A DNA stretch of 64,000 bases, from assembly GCF_040436345.1 (NCBI RefSeq), contig NC_133223.1, positions 6,113,847 to 6,177,846 of the forward strand. The letters are read 5' to 3'. Under the pieces are notes generated by a model, which was not told the origin of the DNA, ran no database searches, and saw only the letters and a list, made by a program, of their open reading frames with translations. Below, piece by piece: positions 1 through 10,757 of the stretch (position 1 is its first letter; the number at the start of each line of letters is the position of its first letter). The position numbers were made by a program, and so were the translations under genes. The stretch is from Pagrus major. Taxonomy: Eukaryota > Chordata > Actinopteri > Spariformes > Sparidae.

Positions 1-102
1 TGAAGCAGGAATATGATTGACTTTAGTAAAGCAGAAATATGATTTTCAGACGGTTAGCAGGCTAGGTTTACACAGCTAGCCGACTGCAGCCGGTTAGCCT
101 GC

Positions 103-156
103 GCTGCTCTGCTCTGCTGCTCTGCTCTGCTGCTCTGCTCTGCTCTGCTCTGCTGC
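103..156. repeat. (CTGCTCT)n simple repeat
   Basis: Interleaved CTGCT and CTCTG units repeat without other content. It is a short low-complexity tract directly before a dispersed repeat that recurs at about 14472. Confidence 0.85.
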
Positions 157-159
157 TTG

Positions 160-290
160 TCCGCATTTGCGCACAAGAAACAGCTGATAAACTTTACTGA
201 TTATTTCAAACTCCTAACTCGTTTTCCTTTGGAGAGTTTATAACTACAGCTTTTAGTTTGCCATGATATGTGATACAGTACATGCAGGGA
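160..290 (+). repeat. Dispersed repeat fragment, copy 1
   Basis: About 130 bases match 14472-14596 in the same orientation with few differences, including the shared string GGAGAGTTTATAACTACAG. At 14 kb the same sequence lies inside a longer decayed repeat that resembles hAT-type non-autonomous elements. This is therefore probably a scrap of the same element; the family is inferred. Confidence 0.6.
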
Positions 291-959
291 TGTGCACATA
301 ATTATAGAGAGGCAGGGGCTCAAAGTCAGAAAAGGGCAGTATGTGCGCACGCACAGTGTGCGCCAAATTTTTTTTCAGGCCTTAATAACACAATATGTAG
401 ATTCATGTTAAATTAATAAACAAAGTACTTATAGAAAGCTAACTACTTAGCTGTGTATCCTGTGTAGCAGTGAGTGATATGCAATTGCCATTCCTTTTGT
501 GTCAACAAATTATTGTCAGCATGAGTTTATTCACATTATCATAATACTGAGGTTTGGAAGACATGCAATTCAGCTGCAATTCTAAAAAGCAATAAAACAC
601 TGGTTTATTATTAGGCTATTTATTGTTGAAGATAAAGACTTTAACATTGAACAGTGAAACATTGAAAAAAAATACAAAAATAAATAATGGAAAAAAACGT
701 GAATGCATGAATGCAGAAGCATTCATGCAACTACAACTTCTACTAGTACTACTACTAGTACTACTAAAGCAACCCTACAGTAAGCCAGCATATAAAATGG
801 TACAGTATCATTACTGCTTGGTCACTCTCTCTCTCACACACACACACACCTAACGTAGCCTGAGACCTATATTAGCTAGACAATAAGCTAGACCAATTTC
901 CCGACTTCCCGAAACCGAGTCATGACTTCCGAACTGGTAGACTAAGACTAATACGATAT
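291..959. other. No recognised gene
   Basis: Mostly AT-rich sequence with a short CA tract near 835-850. The open frame at 623-853 has no recognisable domain and reads low-complexity DNA. I see nothing here that supports a gene. Confidence 0.6.
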
Positions 960-967
960 TTTACAGA

Positions 968-1300
968 CAATGGTGGACGTCCAAAACAGGTTGATATCAT
1001 ATCCGTCGGGCCAGGCCATGATCTGGACGTCCATTGACAGCCAGAATTAGTTGATAAATGACTTTGAGAAAAGACGTCCAGTCAGGCCATAATCTAGACG
1101 TCCACTGACATCCAGAATTAGTTGAGAATAGAAGCTCATACTGGCTATGATCTGGACGTCCACGGACAGCCAGAATTAGTCGACAAACAACATATAAACG
1201 TCTATACAACATCCAGAAAAGATGTATAAAAAACTTTCATTCTGGCTCCCCAGAGGACGTCTTGGATGTCCATAAATGATGTCTAAAAGATGTGATCTAG
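968..1300. repeat. Degenerate tandem repeat with GACGTCCA core
   Basis: Three clear units start near 1020, 1091 and 1149. Each reads roughly ATCTGGACGTCCANNGACA followed by an AGAATTAGTTGA-like end, with spacing of about 70 and 58 bases. Degenerate GACGTCCA-containing units flank them on both sides. It reads as a decayed minisatellite or the inside of an unknown repeat. No coding support. Confidence 0.65.
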
Positions 1301-3560
1301 ACCACTTTTTGCTCACTGGGTACACCTGCTCCTGACTAGATGCAAGATTTAAAACCGGTCATAGTGAGAAGAAGGCTTAAGCCCAGGTGATGCAACCAGT
1401 GTAACTTTAACTCCACGTTATGACAGTTTAGCTCAAGACCAGGGGCCAAATGTATAACCCACGTGACACACGAAAAATGCCCTCTTGCGGGCGGTGAAAC
1501 TGTACTTACTGGTACACATCTTTAACACCATACGTACAATACACAGTCTTTTCAGTCTGATTACTGTGATATTGCGAGTTGGCAAAAAGATAAGAAAAGT
1601 GGGTGTGTTTAAAAAAAACCTTCACTATGATTACACAGTGGAGTCTGAGTTGTTAACCTTGCTTTTATGGTCTTTTGTGAATATGGTTATCAGTATGCAT
1701 TATGATAATTACAATGAGAATGATCCGTATGTAAATAAACAAATACATGATATACACTATATAAGGGCTGTAGCCCTGTGTAATGGCTGTGCTACATGGT
1801 ACAATGACTGCGTTGGCGTTGCTTGAGAACATCGCCAAAGCATAAATTTAGTCTCGTTAGATCCCGAGTTTACCCATGTTCAGACTAGACCAGCTCTCCC
1901 TTATAAGGGTTAGGTCCCTAAATCTACAAGGTGTTACTTTAAAGTTGATTTAAATAGGGACTGCTTAAGCTGGTAGCGAGGAGACTCGCCTAGCTTCTCA
2001 CTGCCTACGTCCGAACGTCTACCTTAGAGGCCCTTGAATCAGATACGGCCACCAGCCACGGCCGTTAACGACAGCTCTCCTCTAAATGATCTGTACACTT
2101 GGTGTGGTGCTAGGATGAATTTTAGGGGCTTTTTGTAAACCCTAAGGGACTGTTTTTAGACTTACAATTTGTTAGGCTAGAGTAACCTTTAAGAACATTA
2201 AGATATTTTGCACACTTATCACCCACTTTTTATTTCCATCAAATAATCATAAAATCAATGTCCACAACTTCTACATTAACTGCATTATGTTGGTTTTATT
2301 GCATAGTTTTAGCAAGGGCAAAGCATAAAGCTCATACTGATCTTAATTACTATCAATTGTCATCAAGAACCTAAGAATACCTATTGGTAAAAATCCCATC
2401 CCAAATACTTAGATTTAGTAGAGATTGAGAGGGTCAGGCCATGGAGCTCAATATGTGTTTAAGTTAATTTATCCTTTTTCCCCGGCATCAGTGCATGCCC
2501 CAACTCGCTTGAGGCCTGGAGGTCAACAGAGAACGCTGGACACAACTCAGCTTGCTTTTAGTTACTTCTTTTATTCATCACGACTGGGATGCAGCAACAG
2601 TAGCAGTCGCAGGTTGATAACCTCAAAGAAAATAAACAAAGAATCAGGCAGTCATTAAATAAGTACAAAATCATTTGCCTTATTAATACCTGAACGTGAA
2701 TACATTATTAATGTAATTTAATTAAATTAAAGAATTAACTAATCAAATGCATTAATAAACTTTCTCAATTATTAAATGATTTAAATCATTTTACTACTTT
2801 AATGATTGAAATATATTCCAAACTTGATATTTATGTTTATGGTCTATATTCAAATCAAATCATCTTAATCTAAATCAGATGGTTTATGAGTTTAAACAAT
2901 GAAAAGGAATAAAAGATAAATCCTAAAATGTGTCAGACCTCAAACCACCAGTGCCACTATATTAATATTAAACACTACATTTTAAATGCACAAGGCTTAA
3001 ATGATCAATAAACACAAACATTTTAATCTCTCATTCACTAACTTAAAGTTATTTTATTTGTCAATGTGATTAAATTAAAGTTTTCTCACCACTGGCGTCT
3101 CTGAGGTCTCCATGCGGTGATGCCACCGAACACTGTCTGTGTGACAAAAGAGTGACACACCTGTTTCTGAGCCTATTTATCACCTCAGCCCTACCTCTCA
3201 GGTCTCAGGCCTCGCTACCTGCATTTAGGAGTCTGACCTGATCCTGGTGTCACCCTCTGGTGGGAAAGACATAAATTACTGCAAAATAAATTCAAACCAT
3301 TACATAAACACAAATGCAGAATTTCTTTAGATTGCCTTAACAATATGCCTTTCCCTTCCTGCTGAAAGTCCAAGTCCTTACGGTGATTCACAACCCTGTT
3401 TGAGGTCCCCAGTCCAAACTTCATGCCAGCAAATACAGAGATACAAAGATACAAAACTCTACAGCTGCCAAGGCGCAGTGGAGGGACAGGCCTACAAAGC
3501 ATTAAAGACTACTATCTAGCGGCACAGATAAGACCACTGATGCTCTGCCGCTGTCGCTGC
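1301..3560. other. Long stretch without a recognised gene
   Basis: AT-rich sequence, especially 2660-3070. Short open frames (for example 1485-1826 and 2425-2658) show no domain, signal peptide or conserved motif that I recognise. Probably old unclassified repeat or spacer sequence. Confidence 0.5.
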
Positions 3561-3569
3561 TAGACAGAC

Positions 3570-4289
3570 CCTTACAGAGTTTTTTAGGAAGCCCACTGGC
3601 TGCTAATCAATATGAAATCCAGAGTCATTTGGTTAGATTTTATATAGATATCTGGTCTGGCCTAATGAAACAACTCAATATTCAGAATGAGATACGAATC
3701 TTAATGTGGCCAGCCCATGACCCAGACTTTAAGCCAGCTGTGAATGACACAGGGTTCATTTAGTGGATGAGACAAGACCACAGCCTCACAACTGTGGAGG
3801 GATTTTTCTTGGAAAAACTGTGTTAGATTTTTCATAACACCAAATCAAGAGTCCAGACAGTGTGGATCACAACCCAAGTGCTGGAGAGGATGTGGCAATT
3901 GTGTGGCAGACCATGCATACATATTCTGGGGCTGTCCAGTTCTTAAACCCTTCTGGGAGGGTGTTTATAGTATTATCAGAGAAGTCCTAAGCTACGATAC
4001 TAAATTCACCTGCCTATCCTTTTACCTGGGGAATATGGACCCAGAATTACCAAAAAACGACAGATACCTTTTAAAAATCTTTATGGCAGCAAGTAAAAAG
4101 GCCATAACAAGGCGATGGCTGTGTAAAGAACCTCCCACTATCAACCAGTGGGTAGTTATAATTAAAAACATTCAATGTATGGAACATATGACATTCAGTC
4201 TAAGACTGCAAAAGAACAAAGGTGGTGCCTTCTGGGAAAAATGGGACACATACCTTACACAAAGTGGTGATAACTCGTCCTGCATTTGA
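3570..4289 (+). pseudogene. L1-type LINE ORF2 C-terminal fragment
   Basis: The last part of an L1-clade reverse-transcriptase ORF2. The open stretch 3903-4289 contains ADHAYIFWGCPVLKPFW, matching the zinc-finger-like C-terminal region that follows the RT domain in vertebrate L1 proteins, followed by an ITRRWL-like end. Upstream, 3570-3900, the related reading is broken by at least one stop and frame changes, but a CWRGCG segment and a region before it can still be followed in shifted frames. No RT catalytic motif remains. It is a 5'-truncated dead copy. A piece of it (4066-4150) was copied into the TAAR pseudogene at 4757-4861. Confidence 0.7.
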
Positions 4290-4559
4290 TATACAGTGAT
4301 TAGGGAAAACAATGATACCGTTATAGTCTCTGGCAACCTACTCATACCCCCATTCAAATTATTTTATTTTTTTTATTTTTGACCATTGGTGTGCCTATTC
4401 ATTGCTGTGATACTGTCTGTATTCTGTTTGCAAAATTCAGAAAAAAATCAAGTTAGTTTATCATTAATAGTAATATGAATTAAAGAAGTATGTTGGGTTA
4501 TGGTTTCAGCTATAGTAATGATAATGACCACCATTTATTGTGTAACAGACAACATGAAT

Positions 4560-5571
4560 CATGAAGGTTTGTAAGGACCACTACACATTCTCCATAGCAG
4601 GAATTGTGTGAATCAGGATGTCTCAGAAAGTCCTTTAAAATTACACTGTTATAGAGAATAGAGCATATCCAACACAGACAAACACAGACTTTTGTTCTGT
4701 CCAGAGTAACTCTGGTGGTGTAATGTAGAGGGTCACAAATAGCAAAATAACGATCGATACCTTTTAAAAATCTTTATGGCAGCAAGTAAAAAGGCCATAA
4801 CAAGGCAATGGCTCTGTAAAGAGCCATTGCCTCCCACTATCAACCAATGGGTCCCACTATCAGACAAACACAGACTTTTGTTCTGTCCAGAGTAACTCTG
4901 GTGGTGTAACGTAGAGGGTCACAAATAGCAAAATAACGATCGATTGATATGAGCACCATAGTTCCAACTGAAGAAGAGGTAATGATAAAATCTGCAACAT
5001 AATACAGAGCACACATGAGGTCACCCAGGATCCAGCAAGTGTCTGTCAAAAGGATCTCAACCGGCATCAGCAGGAGGCCCACAAGGAAGTCTGAGACAGC
5101 CAGGGAGACAATGAGAAGGTTGGTGGGGGTGTGGAGCTGCCTGGGGAGGAAAAATCATCATTAAATCACATTATCATCAACGATAGCTTGTTAGTTAACG
5201 CAGTAGCAGGAAGGGCATTATTATGGATATGAATCTATTCTGGAGTGCCAGCTTAAATTATTTTGTCACAACATTACATTTAAATATATATTTCTTTGTA
5301 AGAACCACAAATGGAACATTACGATTAAAAGGAGACATGCGGTTCTTTATATATCCAATCTGAAAATAAAGTATTTTGTGCTGAGCATTTATCTGTACCT
5401 GAAGTGGGAGATGGAGATGATGACAAGCAGGTTGAGAGCTGCAGTGAGCAGAGAGATGAAGGACAGCAGAATGTTAGTCAGCATGGTCTCAGACTGAGAT
5501 GGTGTGGGTTTCCTGCAGGAATTGTTGAGGAGTTTTGGAAAGCAGAGTTCAGCTCCTTTTGTAGTCTCCAT
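4560..5571 (-). pseudogene. TAAR pseudogene (oldest, divergent copy)
   Basis: Two-exon TAAR relic. Exon 1 (5571 down to 5399) encodes the glycosylatable N terminus with the NNSC motif and TM1, and ends at a good GT donor. Exon 2 starts at 5140 after a CAG acceptor and reads QLHTPTNLL, TM2, TM3 and an IDRYFAICDPL loop. After KVCVCL the frame breaks because about 105 bases of L1 sequence plus a second copy of 85 TAAR bases (4672-4756) are inserted. The exon resumes towards 4560 through a decayed TM4 and second loop with a CYGEC-like motif; TM5-TM7 are missing. Unlike the other copies it has Asp at 3.32 (VADFII). Clearly non-functional; a GPCR of the TAAR family without doubt. Confidence 0.85.
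4757..4861 (+). repeat. L1 fragment copied into TAAR exon 2
   Basis: Near-identical to 4066-4150 of the neighbouring L1 tail (shared string TTATGGCAGCAAGTAAAAAG). It is flanked on both sides by copies of the same TAAR segment (4672-4756 and 4862-4946). Its right part contains a new perfect inverted repeat, AGGCAATGGCTCT / AGAGCCATTGCCT, at 4803-4815 and 4820-4832, which is absent from the parent copy. Confidence 0.85.
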
Positions 5572-5947
5572 CTTCAGAGAGTGAAGCTGCTGATTTGTAG
5601 CTGCTTTCTGACTGCATCTCTATGTTATACAGCTGATTTATTTATCCCTTCTCATCTCTGAGTTGCTCCTGCTATTTTTCCCTCCCTTTATTGCTATAGT
5701 CTATCTTTTTCATCATCCTCTGCAAGGACAATTTTATCTTTCTTTAATATCATCATTGTTGGGTAACTTGGTACGTTACTGTGTTATCTACTGAAGCATT
5801 AGAGTACTTTAGAATTACCAAAAATTACAGTAAAACCCCTTTGTGACTCGTTGCACATGTCAGTTATATTCAGACAGCATGTAGCCAACTGTACATGTAT
5901 CTTTGAATGTATTGACTCTACCGTCATTTTGTAGCTTTCTTTACGAT

Positions 5948-6092
5948 TACGGCTTAGGAGTTCAGCTCCTGTAGTCTCTTCAGAGAGAGAAGCTGCTGTT
6001 GTCAAGAAGAGGTAATGATAGAATCTGCAACATAATTCAGAGCACACATTAGGTCACCCAGGAACCAGCAAGTGTATGTCAAAAGATTTATC
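5948..6092 (-). pseudogene. Shuffled TAAR fragment (exon 2 piece joined to exon 1 piece)
   Basis: 6000-6092 matches the TM2-TM3 part of the TAAR pseudogene at 4970-5053. 5948-5997 matches its 5' untranslated region and start of exon 1 (5548-5596), with the ATG removed by a small deletion. On the minus strand the exon 2 piece comes before the exon 1 piece, the reverse of gene order, with no intron between. This is a rearranged scrap rather than a gene. Confidence 0.7.
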
Positions 6093-6689
6093 TTTTTAGT
6101 TTTTAGTGTGAGAGTTTCAAAACTCAAGTTTTTACGTTTCAAGAGAGTGCAAGTCACCCAAATAAAAGCCCAAACTGGTCATCTCTCGGTTAACCTGCAT
6201 AGGGTCCACAAGAGTGTCTCGTCTTTTGGCAACAGAAGTCTCAATGGCTCCACATGATTTAGCCCATCGGGCCCAAAGCAATGTTTTCCCTTTAAAATCA
6301 AGTGGTCAATTTCAGAATGGTGAAGCTGGACTATTCAATATTTGATAAAGAGCTGCCACTGTTGTCAAAAGAGGTAAGAAAGAGGTTTTCACTTTTGTGA
6401 TAAACATTTAAGTATGTCTGATAAAGACAATGTAGTGGAACAGTACCATGAGAAAAGAGGAGTCTTTAACAGCAATGTAAGAATTAAAAAGCAATATTTA
6501 TCATAACTCATTAACCACCATAGTCGTCCTTTCAAATGAACCAACAAACAAAATTGCATGATTTACCAATAAAAGCTGGGCCAAAATACAGGCCTCCCCA
6601 AAAAACAAGGGTGGACAAAAATTCTGATGTCTGTCATATAATTTGAATGCCAACCAAGCACAATGTACAATTCCATCGCTTTGCTGTGG
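6093..6689. other. No recognised gene
   Basis: AT-rich sequence with short open frames only. Nothing recognisable on either strand. Confidence 0.5.
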
Positions 6690-6938
6690 CTGGACTTTAG
6701 TCTATGGGCCCGGCCAGGCCCAGCCCGACACAGCTAAGTGGAGGCGCCTCCCTGTGGACTCACCACCCACAGCGGAAAAAAATCAGGTCATGTGCATTGT
6801 GTATCAGGTGGTGAGCGAGGGCGGGGACTTGGGTGTCCTGACGCCAGACTTTGCAGCCTGGCATTTGGTACATAGAAGGTCATCCCTCTGGTGGGGAAGT
6901 CGCTGGTGTAGGAGGGAGAGAGGTACCAACTAGATATA

Positions 6939-8322
6939 CACTGCTCAAAAAAATGAAGGGAACACTTAATCATCACAGTATAACACCAAGTCAGTTAAAC
7001 ATCAGGGATATTAGTCTGTCCATTTTGGAAGCACAAGTGATTATGAATAAATTTGACCTGCTTTGGTGTAAATGAAAGTGACAACACTTGAGGCAGTACC
7101 TGCAGCCCAATCAAGTTGTACAGGTAGTCCAGCTCCTCCAGGATGGCACCTCCATATGTGTGGTTGCAAGAAGGTTTGCTGTGTCTCCCAGCCCAGTCTC
7201 AAGAGCATGGAGGAGATACCAGGAGACCAGCTGTTGCACGAGGGGAGCTGTAGAAGTTCATCAACCCAGCAGCAGGACCGGTATCTGCTCCTTTGTGTGA
7301 AGAGGAACACGAGGAGCACTGCCAGAGCCCTACAAAATGATCTCCAGCAGGCTACTGGTGTGCATGTTTCTGACCAAACTGTCAGAAAGAGACTCCATGA
7401 GGGTGACATGATGGCCCAATGTCCTATAGTGGGACCTGTGCTCACAGCTCAGCACCGAGCAGCTTGATTGGCAATTGCAAGAGAACTCCAGAATTGGCGG
7501 GTCAGTCATGAGCACGCCGTTCTCTTCACAGATGAGAGCAGGTTCACACTGAGCACATGTGACAGGCTTGAAAGTGTCTGGAGATGCTGTGGTGAATGTT
7601 ATGCTGTCTGTAACATCATCCAGCATGACCGGTTTGGCGGTCGGTCAGTGATGGTCTGGGGAGGCATATCTTTGGAGGGTTGCACGAACCTCCGTGTCAT
7701 AGCCAACAGTACCCTGACTGCTGTTAGGTACAGGGATGAAATCCTCAGAGTGATTGTCAGACCTTAGGCTGGTGCAGTGGGCCCTGGGTTCCTCCTGGTG
7801 GAGGTCAATACCCGCCCTCATGTGGCCAGAGTGTGTAGGCAGTTCCTGAATGACGAAGGCATTGATGCCATTGAGTGGCCCTTTTGCTCCCCTGTCCTAA
7901 ATCCAAATGAGTACCTATGGGACTATGTATGACTATGACTATGTATCGGTGCATCAGACACCACCAAGTACCGCCACAGATTGTCCAGGAGCTCACCGAT
8001 GCCCTGATACAGCTCTGGGAGGAGATCCTCCAAGACACCATCCACCGACTATTCAGGAGCATGCCCAGAAGTTGTTAGGAGTACATACAGGCACGCAGGG
8101 GCCATACACAGTTCAAACTTTTACTTTGATTTTCAGCATGATTTTGAATCAAGCCCTCAGTGGGTTGATGATTTTGGTTTCCATTGACCATTGTTATTTT
8201 GTTCTGAACAAATTAAACAACGTACATCAGTAAAGATTTTCAACTTGAATAACTTCAAAATCAAATAATTCAAAATTAACTGATATGTGATTAAAGTGTT
8301 CCCTTAATTTTTTTGAACAGTG
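6939..8322 (+). mobile_element. Tc1-like DNA transposon (dead)
   Basis: Inverted ends: left CACTGCTCAAAAAAATGAAG, right (read on the minus strand) CACTGTTCAAAAAAATTAAG. The left flank keeps TA; the right dinucleotide has decayed to TT. Length about 1.38 kb, usual for Tc1-type elements. Inside lies a broken DD34E transposase. It sits within a Rex3 copy, so it is younger than that insertion. Confidence 0.85.
7080..7932 (+). pseudogene. Tc1-like transposase remnant
   Basis: In order: an N-terminal paired-like helix-turn-helix segment (about 7088-7300, ARRFAVSPSPVSRAWRRY), a second DNA-binding part (7300-7466, ARALQNDLQQATGV), then the catalytic domain with FTDESRF (first Asp, about 7527-7548), a VEVNTRPHVA segment and LNPNEYLWD (Glu). 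Spacing between the second catalytic position and Glu is 34 residues, the Tc1 pattern. The expected QDN is EVN, so the second Asp is lost. Frame changes near 7300 and stops near 7465 and 7765 confirm it is dead. Confidence 0.85.
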
Positions 8323-9487
8323 TTGTCAAATTCACGCAAAACACTGGGTCTGAAACCAAACTCCTGGAGAGGGCTGGACTCTCTCCTTTGCTGGTTTTGC
8401 CCAGGATGAGAGGCACCAGGCAGGTGTAGAGATACTCACACTTTACACCCAACAGCAGTTCAGAGTACCCAGCCTCCTTGGAGTCCTTGGGTGGTGTCCT
8501 GGAAGGGGTTCCATCTATAGTTCTTATGGAAGACTTCAATGGCACATGGGCAATGATGAGGAAACCTTGAGGTGGTGCTTTGTCATTGGACTTCAGTGAT
8601 AGTCATTGGTTGACCAAAACAAAAACCATGTTCGAGCATAAGGTGTTTCATAAGTGTACTTGGTACCAGGCCACCTTAGGCCAAAAGTCGATAATCAACT
8701 TTGTGGTTGTATCATCAGATCTGTGGTTGTATGTCTTGGACACTCGGGTGAAGAGTGGAGTAGAGCTTTCAGCTGATCACCACCTGGTGATGAGTTAGAT
8801 TAGATGGTGAGGGGAGGCTGCCGAAAAGACCTGGTAAACCCAAGCAAGCAAGGAGGGTGAACTGTCAGAGACCCCAGTCCGTTGGCTATTTTAACTTCCA
8901 CCTCAGAAGCTGCAGCTTTGGGGGTTGCTGAAGCAAAATCCTGCGTGTGGGAGTTCGAGGAGGCTATGAAGAAGGACTTACGGTCAGCCTCAAAGAAGTT
9001 CTGCCAAATCATTCAGAGACTCTGGGAGGGAAAGCGGGGCTTTGCCCAAGCTATGTTCAGCCAGGGAGGAAAACTGCTGACCTGGGCTAGAAATATTGTC
9101 GGGTGGTGGAAGGAGCACTTTCAGGAGCACATGAACCCATCTCATATGTCCTCTGCAGAAGAGGCAGTCTTAAGACTTGGAGGAAGACCCAGGAGCCAGT
9201 TGCAGTGGTTCGGGCATCTGATTAGGATGCCTCCTGGTTGCCTTCCTTTGGAGGTTTTCCAGGCACAGCCAACTGGGAGGAGACCCTCAGCAGAATTCGC
9301 TGGAGGGATTATAAATTTAATCTGGCCTGGGACTGCCTCAGGATCCCCCAGGAAGAGCTGGAAAGCGTGGATGGGGAAAGGGAACACAAAGAAGCTACAA
9401 AACGTGGAATTCACACAAATGTTGAACTTGCAGCATAGAAGATCACTGCATCAGCACAGTTTCAAGGTGGAACCCCAAGATTAGTGT

Positions 9488-9850
9488 CACCAATTCAGAA
9501 TCTGACAAAATGTGAAATACGGCCACAATCTGGCCCCTTCTGTTACGGTGTTGGATAATGGCCAGAAAGGTTTTTCTGCAGAACATTATGATGTCACAAT
9601 GAAGTTCACCTTTGACCACTTTTGGATAGAAAATGTCATTATTTAAGCCTACTAGAGATCTGTGGGAAATTTTGTCTGACCTCAACCTTTGACCACCAAA
9701 ATCTAATCATATAATCCATACCATCTAGTCCAAGTGGACATTTGTACCAAATTTGAAGAAATTCCCTCCAGGCATTCTTGAGATGTTGTGTTCACAGGAA
9801 TGGGCTGGATGAATGAACAACCCAAAAACATAATGCCTACAGCCACAGCA
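9488..9850. repeat. Unclassified fish interspersed repeat
   Basis: The text CAAGTGGACATTTGTACCAA, TTGAAGAAATTCCCTCCAGG, CATTCTTGAGAT and ACATAATGCCTACAGCCACA resembles a repeat I know as very common in teleost genomes. I cannot name its class. No coding capacity. Confidence 0.45.
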
Positions 9851-10129
9851 ATGGCTTTTAGATATTTTAGGAAACATTTGGTGTAATATAACAAAGATCA
9901 AGTCATTTTTAGACATGTTCATGCAGAAATGTTTATTATAATTTTTCGAAAACAGAAGACAAAGGAAAGGGGAAATGAAATAGAGGGAAAAGTCTAATGA
10001 AGACAAAGAAGGAATACAGAAAGAAGTTCAGTCACTGCTACCCAAAAAAAAAATTGTCACCAAAGGGAAAGAGGGAGGAGAGATGCGAGGGAAGAAAATA
10101 GATAAGTTAATGATATGACAGAGATCTTC

Positions 10130-10300
10130 AGACAGACAGCTAAGAGTTCAGCAGCATCTTGTCTCCTCATTTTGATGATGAAAACACTTGAAGATGAAAT
10201 CTGCTTTCCAGAAACCCCCAACTCCTCCTGCAGGAGGAGTCAGCCTTCTCACTCTGTATCCATGCTAATTTACATCATAGCAATTTACCTCAGGGCACCA
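10130..10300 (+). pseudogene. Orphan TAAR exon 1 relic, plus strand
   Basis: Translation of 10134-10290 gives QTAKSSAASCLLILMMKTLE, then DEICFPETPNSSCRRSQPSH, aligning with the N terminus of the intact TAARs (QKAARAQQVLLSLVMETLEG, then TELCFPQLLNSSCRKPIRPH). TM1 begins (MLIYIIA) and then the similarity is lost. No exon 2 follows. It is the only TAAR piece on the plus strand, so an inversion accompanied its loss. Confidence 0.65.
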
Positions 10301-10583
10301 CAGATAGTTGTCATGAAATAATTATAAGTAAGGTTCAGGAACAAGACTATGTCACTCTCACTAATTCAGCCACCTGTACCTCACTGGTTCAATCTACTGT
10401 GAAGACCTTAGATTGCTTACTTTATGGATTATGAGCTGGTTCTCAACCCCTCGGACAATGGTCTGTTTGATGATCAATCCGTGTATCTCCCTCCTTCCAT
10501 CATCATCTCCATTCTGACACAACTAGCCACCAAGCCATCACGTCCATTATTCCCTACTCTTCATAAGTAGCTCTGGCCAGACA

Positions 10584-10757
10584 CCACTGAACGCACACAG
10601 AGGTTGTGGCTGCCATTGCCATCCTTCAGGAGAAAGTTGATCTTCAAGTTTTTACAGCTCTTCATGGCCACCACTGAACCCACACAGAGGTTGTGGCTGC
10701 CATTGCAATCCTTCAGGAGAAAGTTGATCTTCAAGTTTTTACAGCTCTTCATGGCCA
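10584..10757. repeat. Two-copy 87-bp tandem duplication
   Basis: The block containing CACACAGAGGTTGTGGCTGC occurs at 10594 and 10681, period 87 bases, with very few differences. The surrounding 10440-11420 region is more GC-rich and may be decayed coding sequence of a retroelement, but I cannot assign it. Confidence 0.85.

Larger units (their letters stand above)
6690..9395 (+). mobile_element. Decayed Rex3/RTE LINE copy split by a Tc1 element
   Basis: 6690-6938 and 8323-9395 are collinear with the better preserved Rex3-type element at 50978-53115. Shared stretches include the CTGTGGACTCACCACCC block, the endonuclease end (ACCATGTTCGAGCATA, then the CTGATCACCACCTGGTG block) and the C-terminal region after the RT (TGGTTCGGGCATCTGATTAGGATG). 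Most of the RT domain is deleted and frames are broken. The 3' GATG-rich tail is absent. A Tc1-like transposon (6939-8322) is inserted near the start. Rex3 is a known RTE-clade fish retrotransposon; I assign the family from remembered features (RTE-type EN/RT and a GATG tail in the other copy). Confidence 0.75.
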
